Both the position numbers and the translations under genes were made by a program. From positions 62,001-126,000 of the forward strand of contig NZ_JAOEAL010000001.1 in NCBI RefSeq assembly GCF_029835735.1: DNA of 64,000 nucleotides, in the 5' to 3' direction. Positions within the stretch are counted from its first letter, which is position 1, and every line of letters begins with the position of its first letter. The notes under the pieces are model-generated. The model did not search any database. It saw nothing but the letters and a program-made list of their open reading frames with translations, and was not told where the DNA came from. Of this stretch, positions 17,051-25,670 are shown one piece after another. The DNA is from Shewanella sp. GD04112. GTDB taxonomy: Bacteria; Pseudomonadota; Gammaproteobacteria; Enterobacterales; Shewanellaceae.

Positions 17051-17311
17051 CTATTTCAGCGCATCAATCTGCTGCGCCAGAGATCTCTTGGCTGTGTCAT
17101 TCTCTGCGTCTGTCACTATGCGCTCCAGCACTTGCAGACGCTCGGTAAGCACTTGATTCTGTAAACTCAGTTGCGTGAGTTTATCCTCAAGCTGTCGCTC
17201 GTTGCCGCCGCCCAGTTGGCGGATTTTTAGATAATGCTTAAACATTTCTGTGGCACTCACGCCCACCACAAAAGTCACCATGATCACCATCAGCACATAT
17301 TCGTTTTCCAT
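17051..17311 (-). CDS. Small PspB-like membrane protein with a coiled coil
   Basis: 86-residue protein from the ATG at 17311 (MENEYVLM); an upstream in-frame start would run into the preceding intercistronic hairpin. It has one N-terminal helix (about 4-24) and a charged coiled coil (about 40-75) ending ERLQVLERIVTDAEN, the pattern of phage-shock protein B (PspB: one helix followed by LQALESILD). No PspA or PspC gene is nearby. It lies last in a minus-strand group with a NatAB-type transporter and a secreted peptidase. The PspB relation is by pattern, not by alignment. Confidence 0.62.
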   Translation of the reverse strand: MENEYVLMVIMVTFVVGVSATEMFKHYLKIRQLGGGNERQLEDKLTQLSLQNQVLTERLQVLERIVTDAENDTAKRSLAQQIDALK

Positions 17312-17325
17312 AACTGACCTCTTTA

Positions 17326-17352
17326 ACCCAAGGGCGTACAGTGCCCTTGGGT
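17326..17352 (-). terminator. Intercistronic hairpin between the ABC permease and the PspB-like gene
   Basis: Ten-base perfect stem ACCCAAGGGC / GCCCTTGGGT with a seven-base loop, between the permease stop (17361) and the PspB-like start (17311). The U-tract on the minus strand is short, so it may attenuate transcription or set mRNA stability. Confidence 0.55.
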
Positions 17353-17360
17353 CGATAGTG

Positions 17361-18500
17361 TTATAAGCCGAAGACCACTTTTTCACTCTTTAAGGATTTT
17401 TCCATACCGAACGCCAAGACGAGGGCGATGGCTAAGGTGCCGAGCGTCGATACCAGCAGTTGCAGCATGCTCATGTCCTTACCTTTGATAAAATCCATCA
17501 GTGCCTGTTGCTGACCCGAGACGGGCAACCACTGCAGAATGTCCGGCGCTATGTTGTAGCTGGCCGCCATCGATAGCGCTAAGGGCACAAACAACACCAT
17601 GGTCAGGTAGGATTGGGCTTCCTTAAAGGTTTTCGCCATAAAGGACACAAACAATTGCAGACAGGCGGCCATCAGCGCGACGGGAATACCGACCAGCAGC
17701 ATTAGCGCCATAAACTCATTGGTGATGCTGACGCTAAAGCCGAGTTCCTGCCAAGGCACGAAGGTATAGGCGACCTTAGACACCAGTAAAATCAACACTA
17801 AGCCGAGCAGGGCAAATAGGCCGACGGCGATGATTTTAGAGAGCACTAATTGGCGTGTGGTCAGTGGATGGCTGAGTAACAATGCCAAGGAGTTGCGCTC
17901 ACGCTCACCGGCGCTGGTGTCGATGGCCAGATTCATCCCCGAGATAAACACTGAATAAATCATAGTGAAAATGGCGATGCCTAAGATCATCCCGCCCTTA
18001 GAGTCGGTCGTGGCTTGGTCATGCACATTTACTTTCAGTGGCTGCACCACTCGAGGGTCGATACCACGGGCGATTAAGCGTAGGCTACCCATTTCGGCGC
18101 TGTAGGCCTGCAACTGTTTCTCTAAGCGACGAATCGAGTTTTGCAGTTTTTCCTCTGAGTTATCGGCCACGATAGTGATCTCGGCGCCTTTGCCTTGGTT
18201 CATCTGCTTGGCATAGTCGGGGCTGATAATCAGCTCGATGGCTTTCAGATCCTTAGCGCCAGCTTCACCTTGGGTAATGCCCTTGTTGGACAAAAATCTC
18301 ACTAAGTCAGGTGCTTTGTCGGGGTTAGTGATGTTGATTTTGAGATCGTCTGGGCTGGTCAGCTGGCCGATAAGCACCATAAACAGGCCACACATGATCA
18401 GTGGCGTGCCGATGGCGTAGTAGAGTCCCGCCATCACAGAGCGTTTATCGCGGGCGGCGTCTATCAGTTCCTTGCGAACCATTGCGATGATTTTGTTCAT
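17361..18500 (-). CDS. ABC-2 type permease (NatB-like)
   Basis: Inner-membrane permease of 379 residues with one N-terminal helix, a large periplasmic loop (about 45-165) and five or six C-terminal helices, the layout of NatB/ABC-2 exporters. It starts MNKIIAMVRKELIDAARDKRS, the cytoplasmic amphipathic segment typical of the family. The ATP-binding partner lies 88 bases upstream and the secreted peptidase is next. NatAB of Bacillus exports Na+, but similar pairs move other substrates, so only the transporter type is safe. Confidence 0.85.
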   Translation of the reverse strand: MNKIIAMVRKELIDAARDKRSVMAGLYYAIGTPLIMCGLFMVLIGQLTSPDDLKINITNPDKAPDLVRFLSNKGITQGEAGAKDLKAIELIISPDYAKQMNQGKGAEITIVADNSEEKLQNSIRRLEKQLQAYSAEMGSLRLIARGIDPRVVQPLKVNVHDQATTDSKGGMILGIAIFTMIYSVFISGMNLAIDTSAGERERNSLALLLSHPLTTRQLVLSKIIAVGLFALLGLVLILLVSKVAYTFVPWQELGFSVSITNEFMALMLLVGIPVALMAACLQLFVSFMAKTFKEAQSYLTMVLFVPLALSMAASYNIAPDILQWLPVSGQQQALMDFIKGKDMSMLQLLVSTLGTLAIALVLAFGMEKSLKSEKVVFGL

Positions 18501-18588
18501 GATTATTCCTTATCCCAAGTTTGTCTGTTCGCCATGAGGTCGAAGCAGGCGTTATCGCAATTTGTGTGAGCGTTAATGCTGTGAGTCA

Positions 18589-19323
18589 TCATGCGGCAAT
18601 CCCCTCATCGGTACCGATCAGCTGGATAAAGGCATCTTCGAGTGAGGCCTTACCCGTTTGCGCGCAGAGCTGTTCAGGGCTGCCGATGGCGACCACTCGA
18701 CCCTGCGCCATCACGATCACTTGGTCGCATAATGCTGCGACTTCCTGCATCACATGGCTGGAAAACAGCACACAATGCCCTTGATTCTTAAGGTCAATAA
18801 GAATGTCGCGCAGCAAACGAGTACTCATTACATCGAGTCCACGGGTCGGTTCGTCGAGGATAATATTGCTCGGACTGTGGACTATGGCCTGGGCGAGTGC
18901 GGTCTTCATTCTTTGCCCTTGGGAGAAGCCTTTACAGCGGCGATCGCTGATATCTTCGAGGCGCAATTTGGCGATGACATTGTCGGTGGCCGCCTTGGCA
19001 TCGCTCGCGGATAAACCGCTGAGTTCGGCAAAGTAACGGATATATTCCCGCGGTGTTAAGCGCTCATACAGACCAAACGGGTCGGGGAATAAGCCTAACT
19101 GCTGCTTAGCGCCAATCGGGTCGATGGCAACGTCGATACCTTCAATTTCAGCCGTGCCAGTGTCGGGTTTTAACAGCCCGAAAATCGTGCGTAAACAGGT
19201 GGTTTTACCCGCGCCATTGGGGCCGAGCAGGCCGGTGATCTGGCCGTTTTCGGCCACGAAGCTCAAATCGTTTAGGGCCTGCACTTCGCCGATACGCTTA
19301 GAAAGATGGGATACTTTGATCAT
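18589..19323 (-). CDS. ABC transporter ATP-binding protein (NatA-like)
   Basis: Cytoplasmic ATPase of 244 residues for the adjacent permease. Walker A GPNGAGKTT (about 34-42), ABC signature FSQGQRMKTALA (about 133-144), Walker B NIILDEPTRGLDV and the switch histidine in SSHVMQEV are all present. The closest broad family is the NatA/CcmA group of ABC-2 exporters. It begins two bases before the stop of the upstream peptidase gene is cleared (peptidase ends 19326, ATG at 19323), so these two are translationally coupled. Confidence 0.88.
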   Translation of the reverse strand: MIKVSHLSKRIGEVQALNDLSFVAENGQITGLLGPNGAGKTTCLRTIFGLLKPDTGTAEIEGIDVAIDPIGAKQQLGLFPDPFGLYERLTPREYIRYFAELSGLSASDAKAATDNVIAKLRLEDISDRRCKGFSQGQRMKTALAQAIVHSPSNIILDEPTRGLDVMSTRLLRDILIDLKNQGHCVLFSSHVMQEVAALCDQVIVMAQGRVVAIGSPEQLCAQTGKASLEDAFIQLIGTDEGIAA

Positions 19324-19325
19324 GA

Positions 19326-20879
19326 TTACTCCTTGGCACCAGTGCTGGGCTTGTTCTTGGCTGATTGGGTTGCGGCTTCGGTCGCGAGTGGCTCAACCGA
19401 GCTGGCATTTAAATAGAAGCTACGGCGTACATCCTTCTTCAAACATTCACCATCGAGATCTTTGACCGAACCAGTACGCACTAACTCGGCGATTAAGTTA
19501 TTGGCACAGGACTGATAGGCCACGCCATGGGTGGCGTATGGCGCGACAAAGTGTTTGGCATTGGTGAGTTTTTCCATTGCCAGCTCTCCCCAGCTCGGTG
19601 GGGTTGCAGGGTCAATTTCGCCCGACAGCAACAGTGTGGGGATATCGCTCTTGATAGGCTCGCTAAAGTTGGCATCGACCGCTGGCACCTTCCACACAGA
19701 GCAGGAGGTTTCGAGGCTTTCGAGCATGGTTTTGCCGACATAGGAGTTTTTGGCCTGTTCACGCATCGCCGGAGTGATGCGGTGCATGTCTTCGCCGCAG
19801 ACGACGGAGGCGTGCATGCCCATTGCCATACCCGCATTATCCGTAGTTAAGGCAAATAACCCGAGTAATGGTTGGTAGTTACCCTTAGCGGCCTGATGAA
19901 TCGCATGGGGCACTAAGGCGCGCACATTGGTTTGATACAGCGCCATGCGGATCGCGCCGTAAAACTTTGAGCGCGTCATAGTGAGTAGGGTCTTTTCTCC
20001 CGTCACAGGGTCGTGCACTTGCTCCATCACTGGGCCTTGGCTGAGTTTAGCGACTACTTGGTCAAACTCGGCCTTGAGCTCAGGAAACTCGGCATGGCAG
20101 GCGGCTGTGTCTTGGCAGTCTTTAAACAGCAAGTCAAAGCCGCGTTCAATCGCCGAGCCAATCTCCAATACGCTCTGCTGCATGGGCACAATGCCGTCTA
20201 GGGTGACTGTGGCTAAGTGCTCGGGATATAAGCGCATATAGAGCTGCGCCATACGCGTGCCGTAGGAGATACCGTAGAGGTGCAGTTTTTTGTAGCCTAA
20301 CTTGGCGCGTACGGCTTCGAAGTCTTGCACCGCATTGAGGCTGCCATATTGGGTAACGTCAGTATCGGGGAATTGATCGCGGCATTTTTGCGCCTCGACC
20401 AAGGTATCGACATTATCCTCGTCGATGGCGAGCGGAGATTGCGGGCCTGAGTTGCAGTTCAGTGGATTCGAGCGGCCAGTGCCCCGTTGATCGATAAGCA
20501 GAATGTCGCGCTGTTGGCGCACTTTGTTCAGCATGCTATCGAAGCCTGCCGCGTTATCTATGGCCGATTGACCTGGGCCGCCGGCGATCGCCAGTAAGGC
20601 CTCTTCGTGGTTGACGTTTTTCACCGCGGGCAAGACCACATAATGCACTTGGATCTGTTTGCCATCGGGCTTATTAGGGTTTTCCGGCACAGTGACAAAG
20701 CCGCAGTTTAAGCGGTCCGATACGCCCTCCACATAACAGGTGTTGGCGGATTCAGTGGGCTTTACTGAGTTGTCGCTCGCCCAAGCCGTGGCGCTACCCA
20801 TGGCGAGCATCAGCGCACTCAAACTGATGATGCTTTTGCTTAACTTGCTCGAGAGCTGGTGCGTATCAATGCGCTTCAT
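19326..20879 (-). CDS. Secreted alpha/beta-hydrolase peptidase (S33, TAP-like)
   Basis: Serine peptidase of the proline iminopeptidase/tripeptidyl aminopeptidase type. From the ATG at 20879 (MKRIDTHQLSS) it has 517 residues with a signal peptide ending about residue 34 (SATAWA-SD); a start 18 codons further upstream is possible. The oxyanion motif GGPGQSA, the nucleophile elbow GISYGTRMAQLY, the acid in LLSGEIDPATPPSWGE and the late His in ATHGVAYQSC make up the catalytic triad and the TAP-like C-terminal domain. Several Cys suggest disulfides in the periplasm. It leads a minus-strand group with NatAB-like and PspB-like genes, a link worth noting since the ATPase start follows at once. Confidence 0.86.
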   Translation of the reverse strand: MKRIDTHQLSSKLSKSIISLSALMLAMGSATAWASDNSVKPTESANTCYVEGVSDRLNCGFVTVPENPNKPDGKQIQVHYVVLPAVKNVNHEEALLAIAGGPGQSAIDNAAGFDSMLNKVRQQRDILLIDQRGTGRSNPLNCNSGPQSPLAIDEDNVDTLVEAQKCRDQFPDTDVTQYGSLNAVQDFEAVRAKLGYKKLHLYGISYGTRMAQLYMRLYPEHLATVTLDGIVPMQQSVLEIGSAIERGFDLLFKDCQDTAACHAEFPELKAEFDQVVAKLSQGPVMEQVHDPVTGEKTLLTMTRSKFYGAIRMALYQTNVRALVPHAIHQAAKGNYQPLLGLFALTTDNAGMAMGMHASVVCGEDMHRITPAMREQAKNSYVGKTMLESLETSCSVWKVPAVDANFSEPIKSDIPTLLLSGEIDPATPPSWGELAMEKLTNAKHFVAPYATHGVAYQSCANNLIAELVRTGSVKDLDGECLKKDVRRSFYLNASSVEPLATEAATQSAKNKPSTGAKE

Positions 20880-20977
20880 TGCCACGTCAGCGCTGGCATT
20901 ATGGGACTTCCTGTGGATCATGCTATCTATCATGAGCGCTTTCCTTTTTGCATTTCAGGATGAGTGTGTTACTTTAA

Positions 20978-21017
20978 ATACAGTGTATCGGTGTATCAAT
21001 GTATTAATACAGTGTGT
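20978..21017. promoter_or_regulatory. Repeated operator-like boxes in the peptidase/ABC divergent promoter
   Basis: ATACAGTGTAT (20978-20988) is a perfect 11-base palindrome about a central G, and ATACAGTGTGT (21007-21017) is a near copy 29 bases on; GTATTAATAC (21001-21010) overlaps the second. This region lies between the divergent peptidase gene and the YtrA-type GntR regulator, which is the likely binder by location. Confidence 0.6.
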
Positions 21018-21025
21018 AAAGACTA

Positions 21026-21391
21026 ATGTTAGAACTTTTAAATGTCAACCCCAGCAGTGGTGAGCCAATTTACAAGCAATTACACGAGCAAATCGTGCGC
21101 TTGATTGTGGGCGGCCAGTTGCAAGAGGAAGACGTATTACCCTCAGTGCGCCAAATTGCTGAATATCTTGCGGTCAATCCGATGACGGTGTCCCGCGCGA
21201 TTCAGCAATTGGTCGATCAAGGTTGGCTTGAGCGCCGCCGTGGTCAAGCGACTAGGGTCGCGGCGCGTACCGAGGCGATGGAGTCGGGCGTGAGTCTGCT
21301 CGAGCCGCAATTAGATGCCTTGCTGGCGCAGGCAAAGCAGCTGGGCGTGAGTTTGCCCGAGTTACTGCAATTGATTAATGAGCGTTGGTAG
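21026..21391 (+). CDS. GntR-family transcriptional regulator, YtrA subfamily
   Basis: 121-residue DNA-binding protein with an N-terminal winged helix (EPIYKQLHEQIVRLIVGGQLQEEDVLPSVRQIAEYL and VNPMTVSRAIQQLVDQGWLERRRGQ, about 9-80) and a short C-terminal dimerisation helix pair, the architecture of YtrA regulators. These normally repress the ABC transporter genes that follow, and here the ATPase gene begins 46 bases later. Tandem AT-rich boxes just upstream at 20978-21017 are candidate operators, and the same region faces the NatAB group, so both transporters could be under its control. Confidence 0.87.
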   Translation: MLELLNVNPSSGEPIYKQLHEQIVRLIVGGQLQEEDVLPSVRQIAEYLAVNPMTVSRAIQQLVDQGWLERRRGQATRVAARTEAMESGVSLLEPQLDALLAQAKQLGVSLPELLQLINERW

Positions 21392-21437
21392 CCTGAGTCG
21401 AGCTAAGCGAAAACGAGAATAAAAAGGACGCAATTCG

Positions 21438-22301
21438 ATGGACCAAGACTGTACCCCAATACTAGAGTTTTCTAACGTAAACAAAGTGTTTCGTGGCAAA
21501 GGCGCCAGCGAAAAACGTGCGCTCAAGGATCTGACCTTACGTTTATCGGCCGGTATGGTGGTCGGTCTATTGGGACAAAACGGTGCGGGTAAATCGACCC
21601 TAATGCGCTGCGCCTTGGGGATCCTCTCGCCAGATTCGGGTGAAATCCGCACCTTAGGTGAAACGCCGGAACAGCTTTCTTCTGCCGCGAAGGAACGCTT
21701 AGGCTATGTTCCGCAGCAACCCTTTGGTTATGAAGGCTTTACCGTTGAACGCGCCCTCGATTTGCACCGCAGTTTTTATCCCCACTGGGATATGCAGTTA
21801 GAGCAGGATTGGCTCACCCGCTTCGAATTAGATGTGACTCAACAGGTGCAGCGCCTGTCCGTTGGTCAGCGTCAATCCTTGGCCTTGATCATGGCGATGG
21901 CCTATCGTCCCGAGTTGCTGATCCTCGACGAACCCGTGGCCAGCCTCGACCCGATAGTCAGACGCAAGTTTATGGTCGATTTGTTCGACTTGGCCCTCGA
22001 ATCCGGCTCGGCCGTGTTGTTTTCATCCCATATCACCTCAGATTTAGAAAGGGTCGCGAGCCATGTTGCCCTGATTAAACAGGGCGAGTTAGTGCTGTTT
22101 AAGGAGATTGATGCCCTGCGGGAAGAGGTGCGTTTAGTCAAGCTCGCGGAGGGCGCCGAGTTATCTGAGCAGGTGCGTATCCTCAGCCGCGATGGCGATT
22201 CTGTGCTGGTGGATAGGGGCGATGTGGAGCTTAATTTGCCCGGCGTGCAGCGCAGCGAAGCGCTGAATTTAGAACAACTCTTTGTGGAGCTGCACAAATG
22301 A
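21438..22301 (+). CDS. ABC transporter ATP-binding protein (YtrB-like)
   Basis: Cytoplasmic ATPase of 287 residues. Walker A GQNGAGKST (about 42-50), signature LSVGQRQSLALIMAMA (a variant LSVGQ), Walker B LLILDEPVASLDP and the switch SSHITSDLERV are visible, followed by a C-terminal extension of about 70 residues seen in this subfamily. The permease start overlaps its stop (ATGA at 22298-22301), so the two are co-translated. It belongs with the GntR/YtrA regulator immediately upstream; the substrate is unknown. Confidence 0.87.
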   Translation: MDQDCTPILEFSNVNKVFRGKGASEKRALKDLTLRLSAGMVVGLLGQNGAGKSTLMRCALGILSPDSGEIRTLGETPEQLSSAAKERLGYVPQQPFGYEGFTVERALDLHRSFYPHWDMQLEQDWLTRFELDVTQQVQRLSVGQRQSLALIMAMAYRPELLILDEPVASLDPIVRRKFMVDLFDLALESGSAVLFSSHITSDLERVASHVALIKQGELVLFKEIDALREEVRLVKLAEGAELSEQVRILSRDGDSVLVDRGDVELNLPGVQRSEALNLEQLFVELHK

Positions 22302-23608
22302 GTGCCGCGAAACCCATAGTTGAATCAACGACCCGCATTGGCACTGGCCATTCGCTCAATCCCTTTAACGGTATGCTGCGGCTATGGTTTTTTGATGTGG
22401 GCAGCGTGAGTTTTTTAGGCACAGGCATATTTGGCTTGGCTCTGAGCGTGTTAGCGGGATGGGCGGGGCAAAAAGCGAGTTTCGATATTTTTGTCACTAT
22501 GGGGCTAGTGTCTACCTCGGCAGCGGTGGCATGGCAGCTGATCCGCCTGATGGCGAGTGAGTGCTCCATATTAATCCCCCGTTATCGGCAGAATATTTTT
22601 ATCCAGTGTGAAGTGATGCTGATAGGCGCCTTTAGCCTTGCGGTGTTGCAGTGTGTGCTGTTTGACCTGACCGATACTCTGTCGTTACTGGTCTTTGCCC
22701 AAGGGATAAGCCTAGGGTTTATCTTGCTGTGCCTGCGGCAAACCCAATGGTTTTACAGCTCCTTTTTACTGTTTATCTTAGTGCCGTTTTCCAACGAGTT
22801 GGCGGAGCAAGTGCCGCTGTGGCTGAGCATCATAGTGCTGTTTGTACTCGCGGCCTTGATTTGGCGCCGATGCTTAGTGTTACCTTGGCGGGTAGAGGCA
22901 CGAAGTGTGTATCTTAACGGCTTGGAAATGGGCTGGTTTTGGCTGCCTAGTCTGCAATCCATACGGATATTGACTCGGTTAGAGCGTTATCTGCATCCGG
23001 TTAACTTCTTTATCGGTCCTATGCTGACCGTGTTACTGCTGTTGCTCCCCGTGTTAACCATCGGACTTGGGATCGTCTCCCACGAGCTGCATTGGAACTT
23101 CCCCGTATTACTGCTATTGGCACAATTTAGTGTGATTAGCTGTTCGCTGGTGCATTGGAGCCGTGTACAACGCTCTCGGGCGACTGAAATGCTGCTGTTG
23201 ATGCCAAGCTTTGACGGCCGTGCAGGCTTAGTTAAGGCCTTTGGTCGTGGTCAACAACGCTTGCTGCTTCTGCTCAGTTTGAGCGTGTTAATCTGCAGTC
23301 TGTTTGTCACTTGGCTCGATGGTGATTTGAGCTTGCCTCTGCTGGCGCACATAGTGATGAGCACGTATTGGGCCTGCGCCTTAGTGTTAGGCCTAGGTTG
23401 CCTGTGTCGCCGCGTATTGCAAGTGAGCCTGACCATGCTGGTGGTGCTTGGGCATTCGCTCTGGGTGTCTATTAGCCTCGCGGCGCTGCAACACGAGGGC
23501 AGTCTGCTCTATTGGTCGCTGGGTAATCTAGTGCTGCTGATCCTTGGTCAAATCGCACTGATTTGGGGCAGTAAAAAGCTCTGGCAGGGCGACATTAGCG
23601 GGCTCTAA
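22298..23608 (+). CDS. ABC transporter permease (integral membrane, uncharacterised family)
   Basis: 436-residue hydrophobic protein with ten or more predicted helices and short charged loops, overlapping the ATP-binding gene by four bases. Its only large soluble stretch is around residues 190-230. It does not show a family motif I recognise; its role as the permease for the adjacent ATPase is inferred from the overlap and from the usual YtrA-type operon layout. It ends 128 bases before the acyl-CoA ligase. Confidence 0.78.
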   Translation: MSAAKPIVESTTRIGTGHSLNPFNGMLRLWFFDVGSVSFLGTGIFGLALSVLAGWAGQKASFDIFVTMGLVSTSAAVAWQLIRLMASECSILIPRYRQNIFIQCEVMLIGAFSLAVLQCVLFDLTDTLSLLVFAQGISLGFILLCLRQTQWFYSSFLLFILVPFSNELAEQVPLWLSIIVLFVLAALIWRRCLVLPWRVEARSVYLNGLEMGWFWLPSLQSIRILTRLERYLHPVNFFIGPMLTVLLLLLPVLTIGLGIVSHELHWNFPVLLLLAQFSVISCSLVHWSRVQRSRATEMLLLMPSFDGRAGLVKAFGRGQQRLLLLLSLSVLICSLFVTWLDGDLSLPLLAHIVMSTYWACALVLGLGCLCRRVLQVSLTMLVVLGHSLWVSISLAALQHEGSLLYWSLGNLVLLILGQIALIWGSKKLWQGDISGL

Positions 23609-23736
23609 TTGCCCTGAAATGGCGTGATTTGGGCGACATTTGCACAAGATTAGAGCAAAAACTCTTAGTTTTTGGCTTGCCTTCAGGTAGAATGCCGCAA
23701 AAGCGGTACACTTGTAAGCTAAAAGGTGAGTCACTC

Positions 23737-25530
23737 ATGTCTCTCGAACAATATCACGTAATTCGACTATTACAGCAGCAAAGCCAGTCATTAAAAGAGG
23801 CTATAGCGCTGGAAGGTTTTGAAATGGCTGCGCCTTGGCATCAAGTCAGTTGGCAGGCATTCGATCAAATCAGCCATAAAATTGCACAGGTGTTGATTGA
23901 ACTTGGCGTACAAGTGCAAGACCGTTGCGTGATCCTGTCGCAAAACTGCCCTCAATGGACCTGCGCCGACATAGGTACCCTGAAAAGTCGTGCCGTTGTG
24001 GTCCCCATTTACCCGACCAGCACCTTAGAGCAAGCCAGCTTTATCATTAACGATGCGGCGGCTAAGGTGATTTTTGTCGACGATGCTAAGCAATATGCGC
24101 TGGCCTGTGAACTGCAAAAACAGTGTCCGACCCTAGAGCATGTGATTGTGTTCGACGCGAGTGTTGAGCTGGCGCAGGACAAGGCTCAACATCAGCATTT
24201 AGACAGTTTGTTAGACAAAGAATATGGCCAGAGTGCTGAGCTTGAGCAGCGCTTAAAGGATGCCAATCTCGACGACCTGTTAACCCTAATTTATACCTCT
24301 GGTACCACGGGCGACCCTAAGGGCGTGATGTTGGATTACCGCAATATGGCTTCGACTGTGCGTCAGCACGATCAGATCTTGCCGTTTACCACTGGCGATG
24401 TGTCGTTAGCTTTCCTACCGCTAAGCCATGTGTTTGAGCGTGGTTGGAGCTTCTATGTGCTATGCCGTGGCGGCCACAACGTGTATCTGCAAAACACTCA
24501 AAGAGTGAAAGAGGCCATCAGCGCCGTGCGTCCACATACCCTGTGTGTGGTGCCGCGTTTCCTCGAAAAGGTTTACAGCGCAGTGCAGGATAAGGTCGCT
24601 AAATCCGCCGAAGGCCGTAAAAAACTGTTTGCCTGGGCCATGGGCGTCGGCGAGCGTCAGTTTGAGGTGAGCCAAGGCCGCGCTAAGGGCGGTTTGTGGT
24701 TATCCTTGCAATGGCGTTTAGCGCACAAGCTGGTTTACAGCAAGTTGCAAGCCGTGCTCGGTGGACGCTTAAAGTTTATGCCCTGCGGTGGTGCCGCCCT
24801 CGATTTAAACGTAGCGTCTTTCTTCCATGCTATTGGTATTCCGGTACTTTGTGGTTACGGCATGACGGAAACGAACGCCACTGTGACCTGTAATACCCTT
24901 GATAACCGAGTTGCGGGTTCGAACGGTAAAGTCTTACCCGAAATCGAAGTGAAGCTTGGTAAGGACGACGAGATTTTAGTCCGTGGTGATACCGTGATGC
25001 GCGGTTATTACAATCGCCCCGAAGATACCGCAGCTGCTTTCGAAGATGGCTGGTTAAAGACTGGCGATGCGGGACGACTCGATGCCAATGGCAATTTATT
25101 TATTACCGACCGCATCAAAGAGTTAATGAAAACTTCCAACGGTAAATACATTGCTCCGCAACGGGTTGAAGGCACAGTGGGCCGTTGCCCCTTTATCGAA
25201 CAAGTGGCTGTGATTGCCGATGCCCGTAACTATGTGACGGCGCTGATTGTGCCTGCCTTTGAATCCCTCGAAGCCTGGGCCAAGGATAAGGGCTTGAAAT
25301 ACGAGTCGCCTATCGAGCTGCTGCGTCACAGCCATGTGGTTGAACATTTCGAGCAGCGCTTAAAGCATTTACAGCAAGAGTTGGCGGGTTTTGAGCAAAT
25401 CAAAAAGTTTACCCTGCTGCCAGAAGCCTTTTCGATGGAGGCGGGATTAATCACCCCGACGCTTAAATTGCGCCGCAAAATGATTTACCACAAGTACGCC
25501 CATGAAATTAATGCTATGTATAATAATTGA
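23737..25530 (+). CDS. Long-chain fatty acid-CoA ligase (AMP-binding family)
   Basis: Adenylate-forming enzyme of 597 residues that activates fatty acids with ATP and CoA. The start ATG at 23737 follows AAAAGGTGAG; an in-frame ATG 36 codons earlier gives residues unlike the family. The P-loop TLIYTSGTTGDPKGVML (about 183-199), the A5 motif GYGMTETNATV, the A7 motif YNRPEDTAAAF...WLKTGD and the lysine-bearing C-terminal IAPQRVE are present. It resembles FadD15-type and AMP-binding ligases of about 600 residues. The product probably feeds phospholipids or beta-oxidation. A terminator follows. Confidence 0.9.
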   Translation: MSLEQYHVIRLLQQQSQSLKEAIALEGFEMAAPWHQVSWQAFDQISHKIAQVLIELGVQVQDRCVILSQNCPQWTCADIGTLKSRAVVVPIYPTSTLEQASFIINDAAAKVIFVDDAKQYALACELQKQCPTLEHVIVFDASVELAQDKAQHQHLDSLLDKEYGQSAELEQRLKDANLDDLLTLIYTSGTTGDPKGVMLDYRNMASTVRQHDQILPFTTGDVSLAFLPLSHVFERGWSFYVLCRGGHNVYLQNTQRVKEAISAVRPHTLCVVPRFLEKVYSAVQDKVAKSAEGRKKLFAWAMGVGERQFEVSQGRAKGGLWLSLQWRLAHKLVYSKLQAVLGGRLKFMPCGGAALDLNVASFFHAIGIPVLCGYGMTETNATVTCNTLDNRVAGSNGKVLPEIEVKLGKDDEILVRGDTVMRGYYNRPEDTAAAFEDGWLKTGDAGRLDANGNLFITDRIKELMKTSNGKYIAPQRVEGTVGRCPFIEQVAVIADARNYVTALIVPAFESLEAWAKDKGLKYESPIELLRHSHVVEHFEQRLKHLQQELAGFEQIKKFTLLPEAFSMEAGLITPTLKLRRKMIYHKYAHEINAMYNN

Positions 25531-25549
25531 TTGTTAAATCTTTGATCTT

Positions 25550-25574
25550 AAAAGGCCGCTAAGCGGCCTTTTTT
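25550..25574 (+). terminator. Rho-independent terminator after the acyl-CoA ligase
   Basis: Stem AAAGGCCGC / GCGGCCTTT with a three-base loop and a six-T tail, 20 bases after the ligase stop. Confidence 0.87.
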
Positions 25575-25670
25575 GTGTCAGCCACTTCCTGAAGCATCGG
25601 ACTTCGCTTAAAATTCGCCCCGCTTACTGGTGCGCACGAGGCGCAAGGTGTCGGTGTAAAGGATAGTTAA

